Below, one piece after another: positions 16,185 to 23,859 of a DNA stretch of 64,000 bases; within the stretch, counting starts at the first letter, position 1; each line of letters begins with the position of its first letter. Origin of the DNA: Ferrovibrio sp046297895 (lineage in GTDB: Bacteria > Pseudomonadota > Alphaproteobacteria > Ferrovibrionales > Ferrovibrionaceae); the NCBI RefSeq assembly GCF_046297895.1, contig NZ_JBKBHC010000006.1, positions 124,001-188,000 of the forward strand, in the 5' to 3' direction. Made by a program: the position numbers and the translations under genes. Under the pieces are notes generated by a model. It was given only the letters and a program-made list of their open reading frames with translations, was not told the origin of the DNA and did no database searches.

Positions 16185-17063
16185 ATGGCTGACAACGACC
16201 TCCACGATTTCTTCCAGCAACAAGCCGTGGAGATCGCGGCCGAGTATGAACGTATTCGCAAGCGATCCAGAGAGGATGCAGGAACTGCTGGAGATGAGGG
16301 CGAGGAAAACTGGCGAGAGATTTTAGGCGGCTGGTTGCCATCCGAATATAACGTCACGACCAAAGGGCGCGTCATGGTACCTAATGGTTGGTCAGGCGGT
16401 CAGGTTGATGTGGTCGTGCACAATCGCGCTTATCCGCGCCGTCTAAGAGAGAAGAAGATGCACTTGGCCGGTGGGGTGGCAGCCGTGTTTGAGTGCAAGT
16501 TGACCCTGCGGCCTGGCGATATAACGAAGGCGGTAAAGAAGTGTGCCGAATTGAAGGCCGCTCTCCCTAAGCGTTACGGTTCTCCTTACAAAGAGCTGGT
16601 AGCACCGATGATCTTTGGCGTTCTCGCGCATAGCCACGATTTTGGAGCGAATGCCGAGGAGAAGATTCATCTTGAGATTCTCACGGCTAGCCAAACTTAT
16701 GTCGATCATCCCATCAAGGAGATCGATCTTGTCTGCGTGGCTGATCTCAAGGCGTGGCACCACTCGGTCATGCAATTCCTTTTTCACCGCCCACCACCCC
16801 AGCTAGAAGGCCCTGTCATGACCTCGTTCATGCAAGCCGAGGGCAATCCAATCGCAAACGCGATCAACTACACAACTACACGATTGGCTTGGGAAGACCC
16901 GACACTTAGAAACTTGTCTGAATACTACAGAACCGTGCTGAGCCCACAGGGTAGGGGCAATATTAGGCATTGGCCCCAGTCAGTAGTTACGGAGCAATTG
17001 CTGAAGCAGCCGGCATTCGATGGTGGGGGCGGATGGAGCCACTGGAATGGGCTCTACTACTGA
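16185..17063 (+). CDS. DUF6602-like protein with PD-(D/E)xK nuclease-type motif
   Basis: A 292-residue protein. A helical N-terminal region (residues 4-50, FFQQQAVEIAAEYERIRKRS, ILGGWLP) precedes a core in which GGQVDVVVHN (Asp 75) and AAVFECKLTL (Glu 103, Lys 105) reproduce the D...ExK pattern of restriction-endonuclease-like folds. The glycine-serine-glutamine-rich loop before the aspartate and the helix after ExK (PGDITKAVKKCAELKAAL) fit the DUF6602 family as I recall it. Function is unknown; DNA cleavage or defence is inference. I chose ATG 16185 because the family core begins soon after; an in-frame ATG at 16149 is possible. Codon use and G+C differ from the flanking genes, consistent with transfer. 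Confidence 0.68.
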   Translation: MADNDLHDFFQQQAVEIAAEYERIRKRSREDAGTAGDEGEENWREILGGWLPSEYNVTTKGRVMVPNGWSGGQVDVVVHNRAYPRRLREKKMHLAGGVAAVFECKLTLRPGDITKAVKKCAELKAALPKRYGSPYKELVAPMIFGVLAHSHDFGANAEEKIHLEILTASQTYVDHPIKEIDLVCVADLKAWHHSVMQFLFHRPPPQLEGPVMTSFMQAEGNPIANAINYTTTRLAWEDPTLRNLSEYYRTVLSPQGRGNIRHWPQSVVTEQLLKQPAFDGGGGWSHWNGLYY

Positions 17064-17143
17064 ACTCGATCATTCGATAAATCGCCGGTTGGCAGAAAGT
17101 AGATGTATTCTGCCAAACCTGCTTTTCACATGCGGTAGTCATC

Positions 17144-17374
17144 TTATTTGGATAGTTTCGATTTTCTCTTAGTCACCTTCGATGACTCGTCTGCAAGGCT
17201 ACGATGGCGGTTGTTATCAATGAACCAGATCAGGTCAATCTCGCGGTACCGGATGATGGTCTGAGCAACTCGAATGTAAGCTGGTCCCGTTCCGTCTTTA
17301 CGCCAACGGAACATAGTCTGGGGATCGACGCGGAGGAGGCGGGCCGCCTCTTTGGTCGTAAGCAACGCAGGCAT
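17144..17374 (-). CDS. Excisionase/MerR-type helix-turn-helix DNA-binding protein
   Basis: A 76-residue protein with the sequence LLTTKEAARLLRVDPQTMFRWRKDGTGP, the winged-HTH helix-turn-helix of the AlpA/Xis/MerR-like group. YIRVAQTIIRYREIDLIWFI and a Lys-rich tail follow. Such proteins regulate excision or transcription of small mobile elements. The ATG at 17374 has GAGAGG six bases upstream and is preferred over an in-frame start at 17398. It is convergent with the DUF6602 gene. A tandem repeat 60-100 bases upstream could be its operator. Confidence 0.72.
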   Translation of the reverse strand: MPALLTTKEAARLLRVDPQTMFRWRKDGTGPAYIRVAQTIIRYREIDLIWFIDNNRHRSLADESSKVTKRKSKLSK

Positions 17375-17433
17375 GCTCTGCCTCTCGGGTTGAAGCAATT
17401 TTCCGACGGTTCATTGTCGTGCATCCCCTAAGC

Positions 17434-17472
17434 GACACTTACGGGTTCATGGTGACACTACGGGTTACATGG
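17434..17472. repeat. Tandem 19-base imperfect direct repeat upstream of the HTH gene
   Basis: Two adjacent units, GACACTTACGGGTTCATGG and GACACTACGGGTTACATGG, differ only by one compensating base insertion in each. They lie between the divergent HTH gene (starts 17374) and the SPOR lipoprotein gene (starts 17635). Operator or iteron-like function is a guess; they might also be remnants of an element end. Confidence 0.5.
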
Positions 17473-17634
17473 ATTTTGGGGGCTGCCTAAGTGCTTGTAT
17501 CGCGGAGCCGAATCAGGACTGTTGACGATAACGGGCATGTATCCTCCACAGGTCGTTAACCCTGTTTCTGCCTTGGAAGTGCCTGTCGCGCCAGCGTAAA
17601 ATGCAAGGGTTCCGCCGAGTCCCGAAAGGCTGCC

Positions 17635-18474
17635 ATGTCCTGCCGTAACGTCATTGCGGTTTTAGTTGCCGCCGGCCTGCTGGCGGGCTGCGATACCTAT
17701 AACGCGATCCGCCGTGACATCGGCATCGATCCGCGCGATCCCCCCGTGCAACAGGCGGCTGCACCAAAGACACCTCAGCAGCCCATGCCGTCGGCGCCGC
17801 CCGCGCCGGTGATGCAGGGCGGCGTGGCGCAGGCCAACTGGGCGGCCCAGCGCGCGGCCACAGCATCGGCCAGCAACCAGGGCAACACCGCTCCGGTCGG
17901 CTACACGGAACCGGAAAAGCCGGCCGAGTCCGCTGTCGCCGCGCCGGCAGCAACCGCCGCCATGCCAGCCGCATCTCCCGCGCCGACGCGCACCGCACGG
18001 GCTGCGCCGCAACAGCCCGCAGGCAATGCGGCGGCAAACCGCACCGCAGCGGCCCCGGCCGCTGTTGCCGCGCCCGGCCTGCCTGCCGGCTACAAGCCGT
18101 CGCCCTCGGTGATGGACAATCCCGCCCAGGCGATGGAGCAGCAGAAGATGGCCGCGGCCACGGGGGCGATCCCGGAACCGCCGAAGATGGCCGGCAGCAT
18201 GAAGGAACCGGGCAGCGTCACCGGCGGATCGTGGCGCGTGCATCTGGCCTCGCACCGCACGGAATCGGCCGCGATCAACGAGTGGCAGGAGCTGCTGAAA
18301 GCCAATCCGCAGCTTTATGGCCAGTATGATCCGTTGGTCTCCTGGGTCGAGCTGCAGGGGCGGGGTTCATTCGCGCGGCTGGAACTGGTCGGTTTCCCCG
18401 ACAGGAAGGCGGCCGAGGCAGCCTGCGCGAAGCTGCGGACCGGCACGCGCTACTGCGCGGCGGTGGCGGAGTAG
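17635..18474 (+). CDS. SPOR-domain lipoprotein
   Basis: A 279-residue exported lipoprotein. Residues 1-19 end in the lipobox LLAGC (Cys 19). A long Ala/Pro/Gln-rich low-complexity linker (about residues 35-190) spans the periplasm. The C-terminal 75 residues (SWRVHLASHRTESAAINEWQ ... SFARLELVGFPDRKAAEAACAKLR) form a SPOR domain, which binds denuded septal peptidoglycan glycans. A role at the division site is expected from the domain; no division gene is adjacent. The linker explains why alternative frames are also open here. A hairpin with a modest T-run follows at 18531. Confidence 0.85.
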   Translation: MSCRNVIAVLVAAGLLAGCDTYNAIRRDIGIDPRDPPVQQAAAPKTPQQPMPSAPPAPVMQGGVAQANWAAQRAATASASNQGNTAPVGYTEPEKPAESAVAAPAATAAMPAASPAPTRTARAAPQQPAGNAAANRTAAAPAAVAAPGLPAGYKPSPSVMDNPAQAMEQQKMAAATGAIPEPPKMAGSMKEPGSVTGGSWRVHLASHRTESAAINEWQELLKANPQLYGQYDPLVSWVELQGRGSFARLELVGFPDRKAAEAACAKLRTGTRYCAAVAE

Positions 18475-18489
18475 GGTGACGGAAAAGGC

Positions 18490-18520
18490 GTGGATGGTTG
18501 GGCCAGGTCCGGCCATCCAC
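18490..18520. repeat. Hairpin related to the pyrG-kdsA intergenic palindrome
   Basis: GTGGATGG at 18490-18497 pairs with CCATCCAC at 18513-18520 around a GC-rich centre containing GGCC...CCGGCC. Its CCGGCCATCCAC end matches one side of the repeat unit at 13877-13907, suggesting a diverged member of the same extragenic repeat family. It lies between the SPOR lipoprotein stop and the bidirectional terminator. Confidence 0.5.
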
Positions 18521-18530
18521 GAAAGAAAAA

Positions 18531-18553
18531 GGCCGGGATTGATCCCGGCCTTT
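18531..18553. terminator. Bidirectional rho-independent terminator between SPOR gene and typA
   Basis: GGCCGGGATTGATCCCGGCC (18531-18550) forms an 8-bp GC stem. On the minus strand it is followed by TTTTTCTTTC, a good U-tract for ending typA. On the plus strand it is followed by TTT, a weaker tail for the SPOR lipoprotein gene. It sits exactly between the two convergent genes. Confidence 0.85.
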
Positions 18554-18578
18554 CGCATTCTTGGGAAATCGAAATGCT

Positions 18579-20399
18579 TTACGCGGCCGCCTCGGCAGCA
18601 CGGCTGGCGCGCTTGCGATCGTTCGGGTCGAGCAGCTTCTTGCGGATGCGGATCGACTTCGGTGTCACTTCCACCAGCTCATCGTCGCCGATGTAGCTGA
18701 TCGCCTGCTCCAGGGTCATCTTGCGCGGCGGCGTGAGGCGCACGGCCTCGTCCTTGCCGGCGGCACGGATGTTGGTGAGCTGTTTGGCCTTCATCGGATT
18801 GACTTCGAGGTCATTGTCGCGGCTGTTCTCGCCGATGATCATGCCTTCATAGACCGGCGTGCCCGGATCCACGAACAGCACGCCACGCTCCTCGATATAC
18901 CACAGCGCATAGGCCACGGTTTCGCCGGTGCCGTTGGCGATCAGCACGCCATTGCGACGGCCGGGGATGGCGCCGCGATGCGGGCCATAGCCATGGAACA
19001 GCTTGTTCATGATGCCGGTGCCGCGCGTGTCGGTTAGGAACTCGCCGTGATAGCCGATCAGGCCGCGCGACGGAGCGTGGAAGGTGATGCGGGTCTTGCC
19101 GCCGCCCGAGGGGCGCATGTCGCGCAGCTCGGCCTTGCGCAGGCTCATCTTTTCCACGACCACGCCGGTATAGGCGTCGTCGACGTCGACATGCACTTCC
19201 TCGATCGGCTCGAGCAGGGTGCCGTCTTCATCCTTCTTGAAGATCACACGCGGGCGGCTGATTGAAAGTTCAAAGCCTTCACGGCGCATGGTCTCGACCA
19301 GCACGCCGAGCTGCAGTTCGCCGCGGCCAGCGACCTGGAAGGCATCCTTCTCGTCAGTTTCGGTGACGCGGATGGCGACATTGCCCTCGGCCTCGCGCAG
19401 CAGGCGCTCGCGGATCACGCGGCTCTGCACCTTGCTGCCTTCCTTGCCGGCAAATGGCGAGTTGTTGACCGAAAAGGTCATGGCCAGAGTCGGCGGATCG
19501 ATCGGGTTGGCCGGCACCGGCTCGGTGACGGCGGGATCGCAGATCGTGTCGGCGACGGTGGTGGTGGTGAGGCCCGCGATGGCAATGATGTCGCCAGCCT
19601 CTGCTTCCTCCACTGGTACGCGCTCGATGCCGCGGAACGACAGCAGCTTGGTGGCGCGGCCGGCTTCGACCTCCTTGTCGCCACGCAGCGAATGGATCGG
19701 GGCGTTGACCTTGATCTTGCCGGAATAGATGCGGCCGGTGAGGATGCGGCCGAGGAAATTGTCGGCTTCCAGCGTGGTGACCAGCATCTTGAACGGCGCG
19801 TTGATGTCGGCTTTGGGGGCCGGCACATGGCGCACGATCAGATCGAACAGCGGGGCCAGATCCTTGCGCGGGCCTTCTAGGCTGTCATCGGCCCAGCCGC
19901 TGCGGCCCGAAGCGAACATGCAGGGGAAGTCGAGCTGCTCTTCCGAGGCGTCCAGCGCGGCAAACAGGTCGAAGACTTCCGAATGCACTTCCACCGGGCG
20001 GGCGTCCTGGCGGTCGACCTTGTTGATGACCACGATGGGGCGCATGCCTAGGCCCAGCGCCTTGCCCAGCACGAACTTGGTCTGCGGCAGAGGGCCTTCG
20101 GCAGCGTCGACCAGCAGCACCACGCCATCCACCATGCTCAGGATGCGCTCGACCTCGCCGCCGAAATCGGCGTGGCCAGGGGTGTCGACGATGTTGACGC
20201 GGGTGCCGTGCCACTCGACGGAGGTGCACTTGGCCAGAATGGTGATGCCGCGCTCGCGCTCCAGGTCGTTGGAGTCCATCACGCGCTCGGCCACCTGCTG
20301 GTTCTCGCGGAACGAGCCGGACTGGCGCAGCAGGGCGTCAACCAGGGTGGTCTTGCCATGGTCGACGTGAGCGATGATGGCGATATTGCGGATATCCAT
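18579..20399 (-). CDS. typA: Translational GTPase TypA/BipA
   Basis: A 606-residue ribosome-associated GTPase of the EF-G family. It opens MDIRNIAIIAHVDHGKTTLVDAL (P-loop), with the switch region ERERGITILAKC, DTPGHADFGGEVER and the NKVDR base-specificity motif. Domain II and EF-G-like domain V follow, and the BipA-specific C-terminal domain includes GYHGEFLTDTRGTGIMN. It assists ribosome assembly and stress or cold growth in other bacteria. I start at ATG 20399, since the extra nine residues of the longer frame precede the universal MDIRNIAI start. It ends at a strong terminator. Confidence 0.97.
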   Translation of the reverse strand: MDIRNIAIIAHVDHGKTTLVDALLRQSGSFRENQQVAERVMDSNDLERERGITILAKCTSVEWHGTRVNIVDTPGHADFGGEVERILSMVDGVVLLVDAAEGPLPQTKFVLGKALGLGMRPIVVINKVDRQDARPVEVHSEVFDLFAALDASEEQLDFPCMFASGRSGWADDSLEGPRKDLAPLFDLIVRHVPAPKADINAPFKMLVTTLEADNFLGRILTGRIYSGKIKVNAPIHSLRGDKEVEAGRATKLLSFRGIERVPVEEAEAGDIIAIAGLTTTTVADTICDPAVTEPVPANPIDPPTLAMTFSVNNSPFAGKEGSKVQSRVIRERLLREAEGNVAIRVTETDEKDAFQVAGRGELQLGVLVETMRREGFELSISRPRVIFKKDEDGTLLEPIEEVHVDVDDAYTGVVVEKMSLRKAELRDMRPSGGGKTRITFHAPSRGLIGYHGEFLTDTRGTGIMNKLFHGYGPHRGAIPGRRNGVLIANGTGETVAYALWYIEERGVLFVDPGTPVYEGMIIGENSRDNDLEVNPMKAKQLTNIRAAGKDEAVRLTPPRKMTLEQAISYIGDDELVEVTPKSIRIRKKLLDPNDRKRASRAAEAAA

Positions 20400-20516
20400 G
20401 CGGCTTACACAAAAGGCCCGGTCCATCCTGAGGGCAGGCGGCCGGGCGCGATTCCTTTAGGTTTCGGCCCGAGTGATTCAGCAATGCGCGCAATCACTCA
20501 AGGGTTCAATGCGTAT

Positions 20517-20564
20517 ACCCGATAACCGAATCCCGCCTGTCTGGGCGGGATTCGGTTATCGGGT
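20517..20564. repeat. Perfect 21-bp stem with 6-base loop
   Basis: Bases 20517-20537 are exactly complementary to 20544-20564, leaving the loop TGTCTG. The stem begins ACCCGATAACC and contains TCCCGCC next to the loop. Neither side is followed by a T-run, so this is not a standard terminator. It lies about 120 bases upstream of typA. It could be an operator, an mRNA-stabilising leader hairpin, or an extragenic palindrome. Confidence 0.8.
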
Positions 20565-20696
20565 ACGGGGTTGGCGGCTATATACGGTGCCGACCGGATT
20601 GTGACAAGAACAGATTTGTTGCGCTGCAATGACCGCCTGCAAGCGCGGCATTATTATGGCTCAAATTGCGTCGTGGTCGTAATTTTATTAACCAAC

Positions 20697-20721
20697 CTTA
20701 AAGAAATATCCTGTCTTTAAG
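20697..20721. promoter_or_regulatory. Inverted repeat CTTAAAG-N11-CTTTAAG upstream of flagellin
   Basis: A 7-bp perfect inverted repeat with an 11-base spacer lies in the AT-rich part of the flagellin upstream region, about 95 bases before the ATG. Symmetry and position suggest a protein-binding site, but no regulator is identified. Confidence 0.35.
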
Positions 20722-20813
20722 TTAAACTTATTATATATACCATCTTTTGAATCCTTCCCTTACGGCAATTCACAGGGAGGTCTGGCTCGGCGCTTTCAGA
20801 CGGACAGAGAGCA

Positions 20814-22631
20814 ATGGTCAGTTCGGTGAATACGAATGGCGGGGCTATGGTTGCCCTGGCAACGCTGCGCGCCGTTGCCGGGACAAAGGATCGCGTCGCC
20901 AAGCAATTGGAAACCGGCTACAAAGTGGCCGATTTCAGCGACGATGCCGCGGTTTTTGCCGTGGCCCAGTCCGTCCGCGCGACCCAGAAGGCGCGGCGTG
21001 CCGTCGATACGACACTGGCTCGCACGGTGATGGCGCTGGAAACGGCCAGCGCGGGCATCAACCGCGCTTTCCGCATCATGTCCGAACTGCAAACCAAGAT
21101 TGTCCAGGCCGGGGACGGCTCGCTGAGCGACGAGCAGCGACGGATGATCGATAACGATTATCAGGCCTATCTGATGCAGCTCGACCATGCCGCTCAGGCG
21201 GCTGTGGTGGATGGCGTCAATCTGATTGGCGGCGATCCGCCCGGCGCCACGATCGAATTCGCGCCACAGATCAGCTTGCGCACCGCTCCCGGGGCCGCGC
21301 CGCCCATGCCGGCTCCCGATGCTGCAGACACCATGCCGGCGAATCCTGTGCAGGCCGTGCCCGACAGCGGTGAAACGGTCTTTCTCGGCCTGCCGATCCG
21401 CCTCGGCAATACGCCGACCGATGCCATCGCCGGTGAGGTGCGCTGGCTGATCTCGATTGACGGCGCGGTGCAGGCCCTGGCGCCCCCCACAGTGTTCCAG
21501 GACACCGGACTGGTGGAGAATTCAGTCTACTATCTCGGCCCGGTCACCTCGGGTTTTGCCGCCGGCCCCGAGGCCGTGACTCTGCCGACCATCCCGGATA
21601 CGGCAAGCAATGTGCGCATATACGCCGAGTTGTCGCTGTCCTATCCGCCATCCCTGGGGCGCGGCACACCGGGCTATCCCACCGAAATAACCTTCGCCAA
21701 CTATCATTATTTCGTCGGCAATTCTGCGGATTATGTCGACGTGCTGGAAGAGCGGCGCACGCCTGGCGATCTGCAGTTCTTCCCGAGGACCCAGGTGCGG
21801 ATTTCCGGCGGTGATATAACCGGCCATGCGCCGCGGGGGCTGGGCGGCGGCACGAGCGCGATCACGACATCGCCCGTCAATGTCGATTTCACCCCGATCA
21901 ACGCGGTGCCGCCGTACCCGGCATCGGGAACCGAAGAAATCCTGTTCGATATCCGCGTCTATAATTCGGCCGGTACTCTAGTGGCGGTTCAAACCGATCG
22001 CTCCACCGGAGCCGGCGGTACAAGCTGGAGCGGGACGTTGAATTACGAACAGCTTGTCAATTATCAGAACGCCAATGGCGACTCAAATCGCGACAGCTTT
22101 ACCGTTTCGGTGTCGAATGTGCGTTATACCGAGCGCGACCAGCCGCCATATACATCCCAGTCCGCGGATGGCGCTTCGTCTCTGCGTGCAGCCTTCGTCA
22201 CATCGACCTGGGTCAACGATGCCGGGCCAACGCTGGAGCCTTCGATCTATCAGTACGGCGAAAGCGAAGACGGCCAACTGGGCATCCTTGTGCGGTCTAA
22301 CCTGACGGCGATGGGGCTGGCCCTGGAAGGAACCAGCCTGCTCAGTTCCGCCGCGATTTCTGCCACCCGCGATGCTTTCCAGTCGGCATCCCTGCGGCTT
22401 GCCGGCATGTCCGCATACTACGCCAGCGAATATCGAGGCATCCTCCAGCAAAGCAACCTTCTGGCCGAACTCCGCGCGGCTGCGGAAAAGGCACTTGGTG
22501 TCCTGATCGATGCCGATGTGGCAGAGGCTGGGGCATTGCTGCGCAGCGAAGAGGTGCGCGAGCAGCTTGCCATCAATGCCCTGAATATTGCCAACCGACA
22601 ACCGTCCTTGCTGCTGTCGCTGCTGCGCTAA
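20814..22631 (+). CDS. Flagellin with large variable central domain
   Basis: A 605-residue flagellin. The N-terminal D0/D1-like helical region (residues 1-140) includes MVALATLRAVAGTKDRVAKQLETGYKV and LETASAGINRAFRIMSELQTKIVQA. The C-terminal helical region (about 500-605) includes SLRLAGMSAYYASEYRGILQQS and EVREQLAINALNIANRQPSLLLSLLR, with the typical LA..ALNIAN ending. The central 350 residues are a Pro/Gly/Thr-rich beta-type insert that would be surface-exposed on the filament. N-terminal helices pair with C-terminal helices in the filament core. No other flagellar genes are adjacent, so this is an orphan or secondary flagellin. It starts after an AGAGAGC ribosome site. Confidence 0.85.
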   Translation: MVSSVNTNGGAMVALATLRAVAGTKDRVAKQLETGYKVADFSDDAAVFAVAQSVRATQKARRAVDTTLARTVMALETASAGINRAFRIMSELQTKIVQAGDGSLSDEQRRMIDNDYQAYLMQLDHAAQAAVVDGVNLIGGDPPGATIEFAPQISLRTAPGAAPPMPAPDAADTMPANPVQAVPDSGETVFLGLPIRLGNTPTDAIAGEVRWLISIDGAVQALAPPTVFQDTGLVENSVYYLGPVTSGFAAGPEAVTLPTIPDTASNVRIYAELSLSYPPSLGRGTPGYPTEITFANYHYFVGNSADYVDVLEERRTPGDLQFFPRTQVRISGGDITGHAPRGLGGGTSAITTSPVNVDFTPINAVPPYPASGTEEILFDIRVYNSAGTLVAVQTDRSTGAGGTSWSGTLNYEQLVNYQNANGDSNRDSFTVSVSNVRYTERDQPPYTSQSADGASSLRAAFVTSTWVNDAGPTLEPSIYQYGESEDGQLGILVRSNLTAMGLALEGTSLLSSAAISATRDAFQSASLRLAGMSAYYASEYRGILQQSNLLAELRAAAEKALGVLIDADVAEAGALLRSEEVREQLAINALNIANRQPSLLLSLLR

Positions 22632-22657
22632 GTTCGGCCTCAGGCGGTCGGGCGGGA

Positions 22658-23125
22658 TCAGACTAGAAGATTGGCAATGCCGCCGGCGCTCTTGCCGGTT
22701 TCGCCCTTGACGGCCTTCTCGATTTCCTCGCGGATCTCTTCCTCGATCTTCTTGCGGAGCTTTTCATCGAGTTGCGCCAGGCCCTCCTCGGTCATGCCGT
22801 GCTCTTCCAGGTATTTTGCCCGGATGCGTTCGGGGATCGACATCCTGGCATAATCCAGGAAATCCTGGGCTGAATCGGCTTTCTCGGCTGGCGCCGAAGC
22901 TGGAACGGCTTCGGCTGTTTGGGTGGCCGCCGGCCAATGCGTGGCCTCCACCGCGTCGACGGCGCCGGCGGCAGTGGTCAGCCAGGCAAGGCGGGTCTGA
23001 GGATCGGTGCCTTTCGCTTCTTCCCGCTTCGCCCTGGCCTGCCCCAGGAAATACTCCATCGCCTCGCTGTCCAGCGAGAGCTGCTGCAGGCGGCCACTGC
23101 CACCGCCAATACCGGATACCGACAT
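22658..23125 (-). CDS. Hypothetical protein with charged C-terminal coiled coil
   Basis: A 155-residue soluble protein that I do not recognise. It starts MSVSGIGGGSGRLQQLSLDS after a strong AGGAGG site; a longer frame starting at 23182 lacks one. The middle has a helix with QARAKREEAKGTDPQTRLAWL and an Ala-rich linker. The end (about residues 115-140) is a highly charged helix, LDEKLRKKIEEEIREEIEKAVKG, likely a coiled coil. It is convergent with the flagellin gene, 27 bases away. The Gly/Ser-rich start and helical tail recall small flagellum-associated proteins, but that is only a contextual guess. Confidence 0.7.
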   Translation of the reverse strand: MSVSGIGGGSGRLQQLSLDSEAMEYFLGQARAKREEAKGTDPQTRLAWLTTAAGAVDAVEATHWPAATQTAEAVPASAPAEKADSAQDFLDYARMSIPERIRAKYLEEHGMTEEGLAQLDEKLRKKIEEEIREEIEKAVKGETGKSAGGIANLLV

Positions 23126-23271
23126 GCTGTCCTCCTGTTGTTTGAAGCAACAGCAAGCAATGCACATGCCATGCGAAGGCATCCGCAGTGCGGTCGGAAT
23201 TCAATGGAAAATCGGCAATCCTGCCTTGCGCGCAGTATGGTTAATCCGCGTTAAGGAGAATTTTTTGCCGG

Positions 23272-23844
23272 TCAGTCGGCATGAATGATGCGTATCTCGG
23301 GTGTCGCGCTGAGCCAGTCGCCGGTCCAGTTGCCGCGATCCTGACGCCGCTGCCAGAACTGGCAAACGAAGATGATGTCTGGTTCGGTCATTTCCCTGCT
23401 GCGCAATGGCATCACCAGTCGATAGGTGATGCCATTCACGAAGTTGCCCTCGTCGTGATAGAGGCTGGAGGTATAGACCGGCAGACGCTCGGTCTGAACC
23501 GTGCGGTTCAGCAGGCGCACATAGTCGAGGTAGTCCACAGGCAATACTTCGTCCAGATAGCAACCGGTGAGCTCGCGGCCTGTATAGAACCGGACATGAG
23601 TCCCTGAAAGCCGAAAGCGGTAGCGATCAGCATCAGGCCCGGAAACGCGATCCAGCAACATGATGTTGGGCAGCAGGGCAGGGAAATCGAGCGGGTCGAT
23701 TTCCGAGCGTAGCGGTATGTCATCCGCTTTGCAGCGCGCGAACCAGTAGCGGGCCAGTTCCTGCAGCCGTTCATCTGGGATATCGCCAATATGCCCGCGG
23801 CCGATATCGAGCGTGATGCGGGGCAGGGTGGCAAATCTCTGCAC
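23272..23844 (-). CDS. PAS_5-type PAS domain protein, copy 1
   Basis: A 190-residue protein of the PAS_5 (DUF1488-unrelated, PF07310-like) group common in Rhodospirillales. It is a single domain: LQELARYWFARCKADDIPLRSEIDP, then FPALLPNIMLLDRV, RYRFRLSGTHVRFYTGRELTGCYLDEVLP, and a final strand DIIFVCQFWQRRQ. The pattern of an acidic DP motif followed by RxxGTxxxxxxGxxLxG is shared with the gene at 27809-28324 at family level. The ligand and partner are unknown; small sensory input to another protein is inferred. It is the last gene of a three-gene operon, 15 bases after the Rdx gene. Confidence 0.8.
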   Translation of the reverse strand: MQRFATLPRITLDIGRGHIGDIPDERLQELARYWFARCKADDIPLRSEIDPLDFPALLPNIMLLDRVSGPDADRYRFRLSGTHVRFYTGRELTGCYLDEVLPVDYLDYVRLLNRTVQTERLPVYTSSLYHDEGNFVNGITYRLVMPLRSREMTEPDIIFVCQFWQRRQDRGNWTGDWLSATPEIRIIHAD

Positions 23845-23859
23845 GCAAACTCCAGGCGG

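Larger units (their letters stand above)
15942..17634. other. Lower-GC inserted segment carrying a DUF6602 protein and an HTH protein
   Basis: By eye this 1.7-kb segment has clearly lower G+C (about half) than the flanking 60-65 percent DNA. It uses codons rare elsewhere in the window and has long gene-poor margins (15942-16184 and 17375-17634). It carries a nuclease-like DUF6602 protein, an excisionase-type HTH protein on the other strand, and a tandem 19-base repeat. No integrase, tRNA or clear att repeat was found, so it is best seen as a small horizontally acquired remnant. The boundaries are approximate. Confidence 0.5.
20400..20813. other. 414-base intergenic region between typA and flagellin, rich in inverted repeats
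   Basis: No gene is supported here. The region separates divergent typA and the flagellin gene. It contains three notable inverted repeats: an 8-bp pair GAGTGATT/AATCACTC (20471-20499), a perfect 21-bp stem (20517-20564), and CTTAAAG/CTTTAAG with an 11-base spacer (20697-20721). The right half (20680-20760) is AT-rich and presumably holds the flagellin promoter, but I found no convincing sigma-28 (TAAA/GCCGATAA) or sigma-54 (GG/GC) site. Confidence 0.6.

Noticed and set aside
17144..17472. Insertion sequence end or plasmid iteron
   Set aside because: The tandem repeat resembles such sites but no transposase, replication gene or terminal inverted repeat is present.
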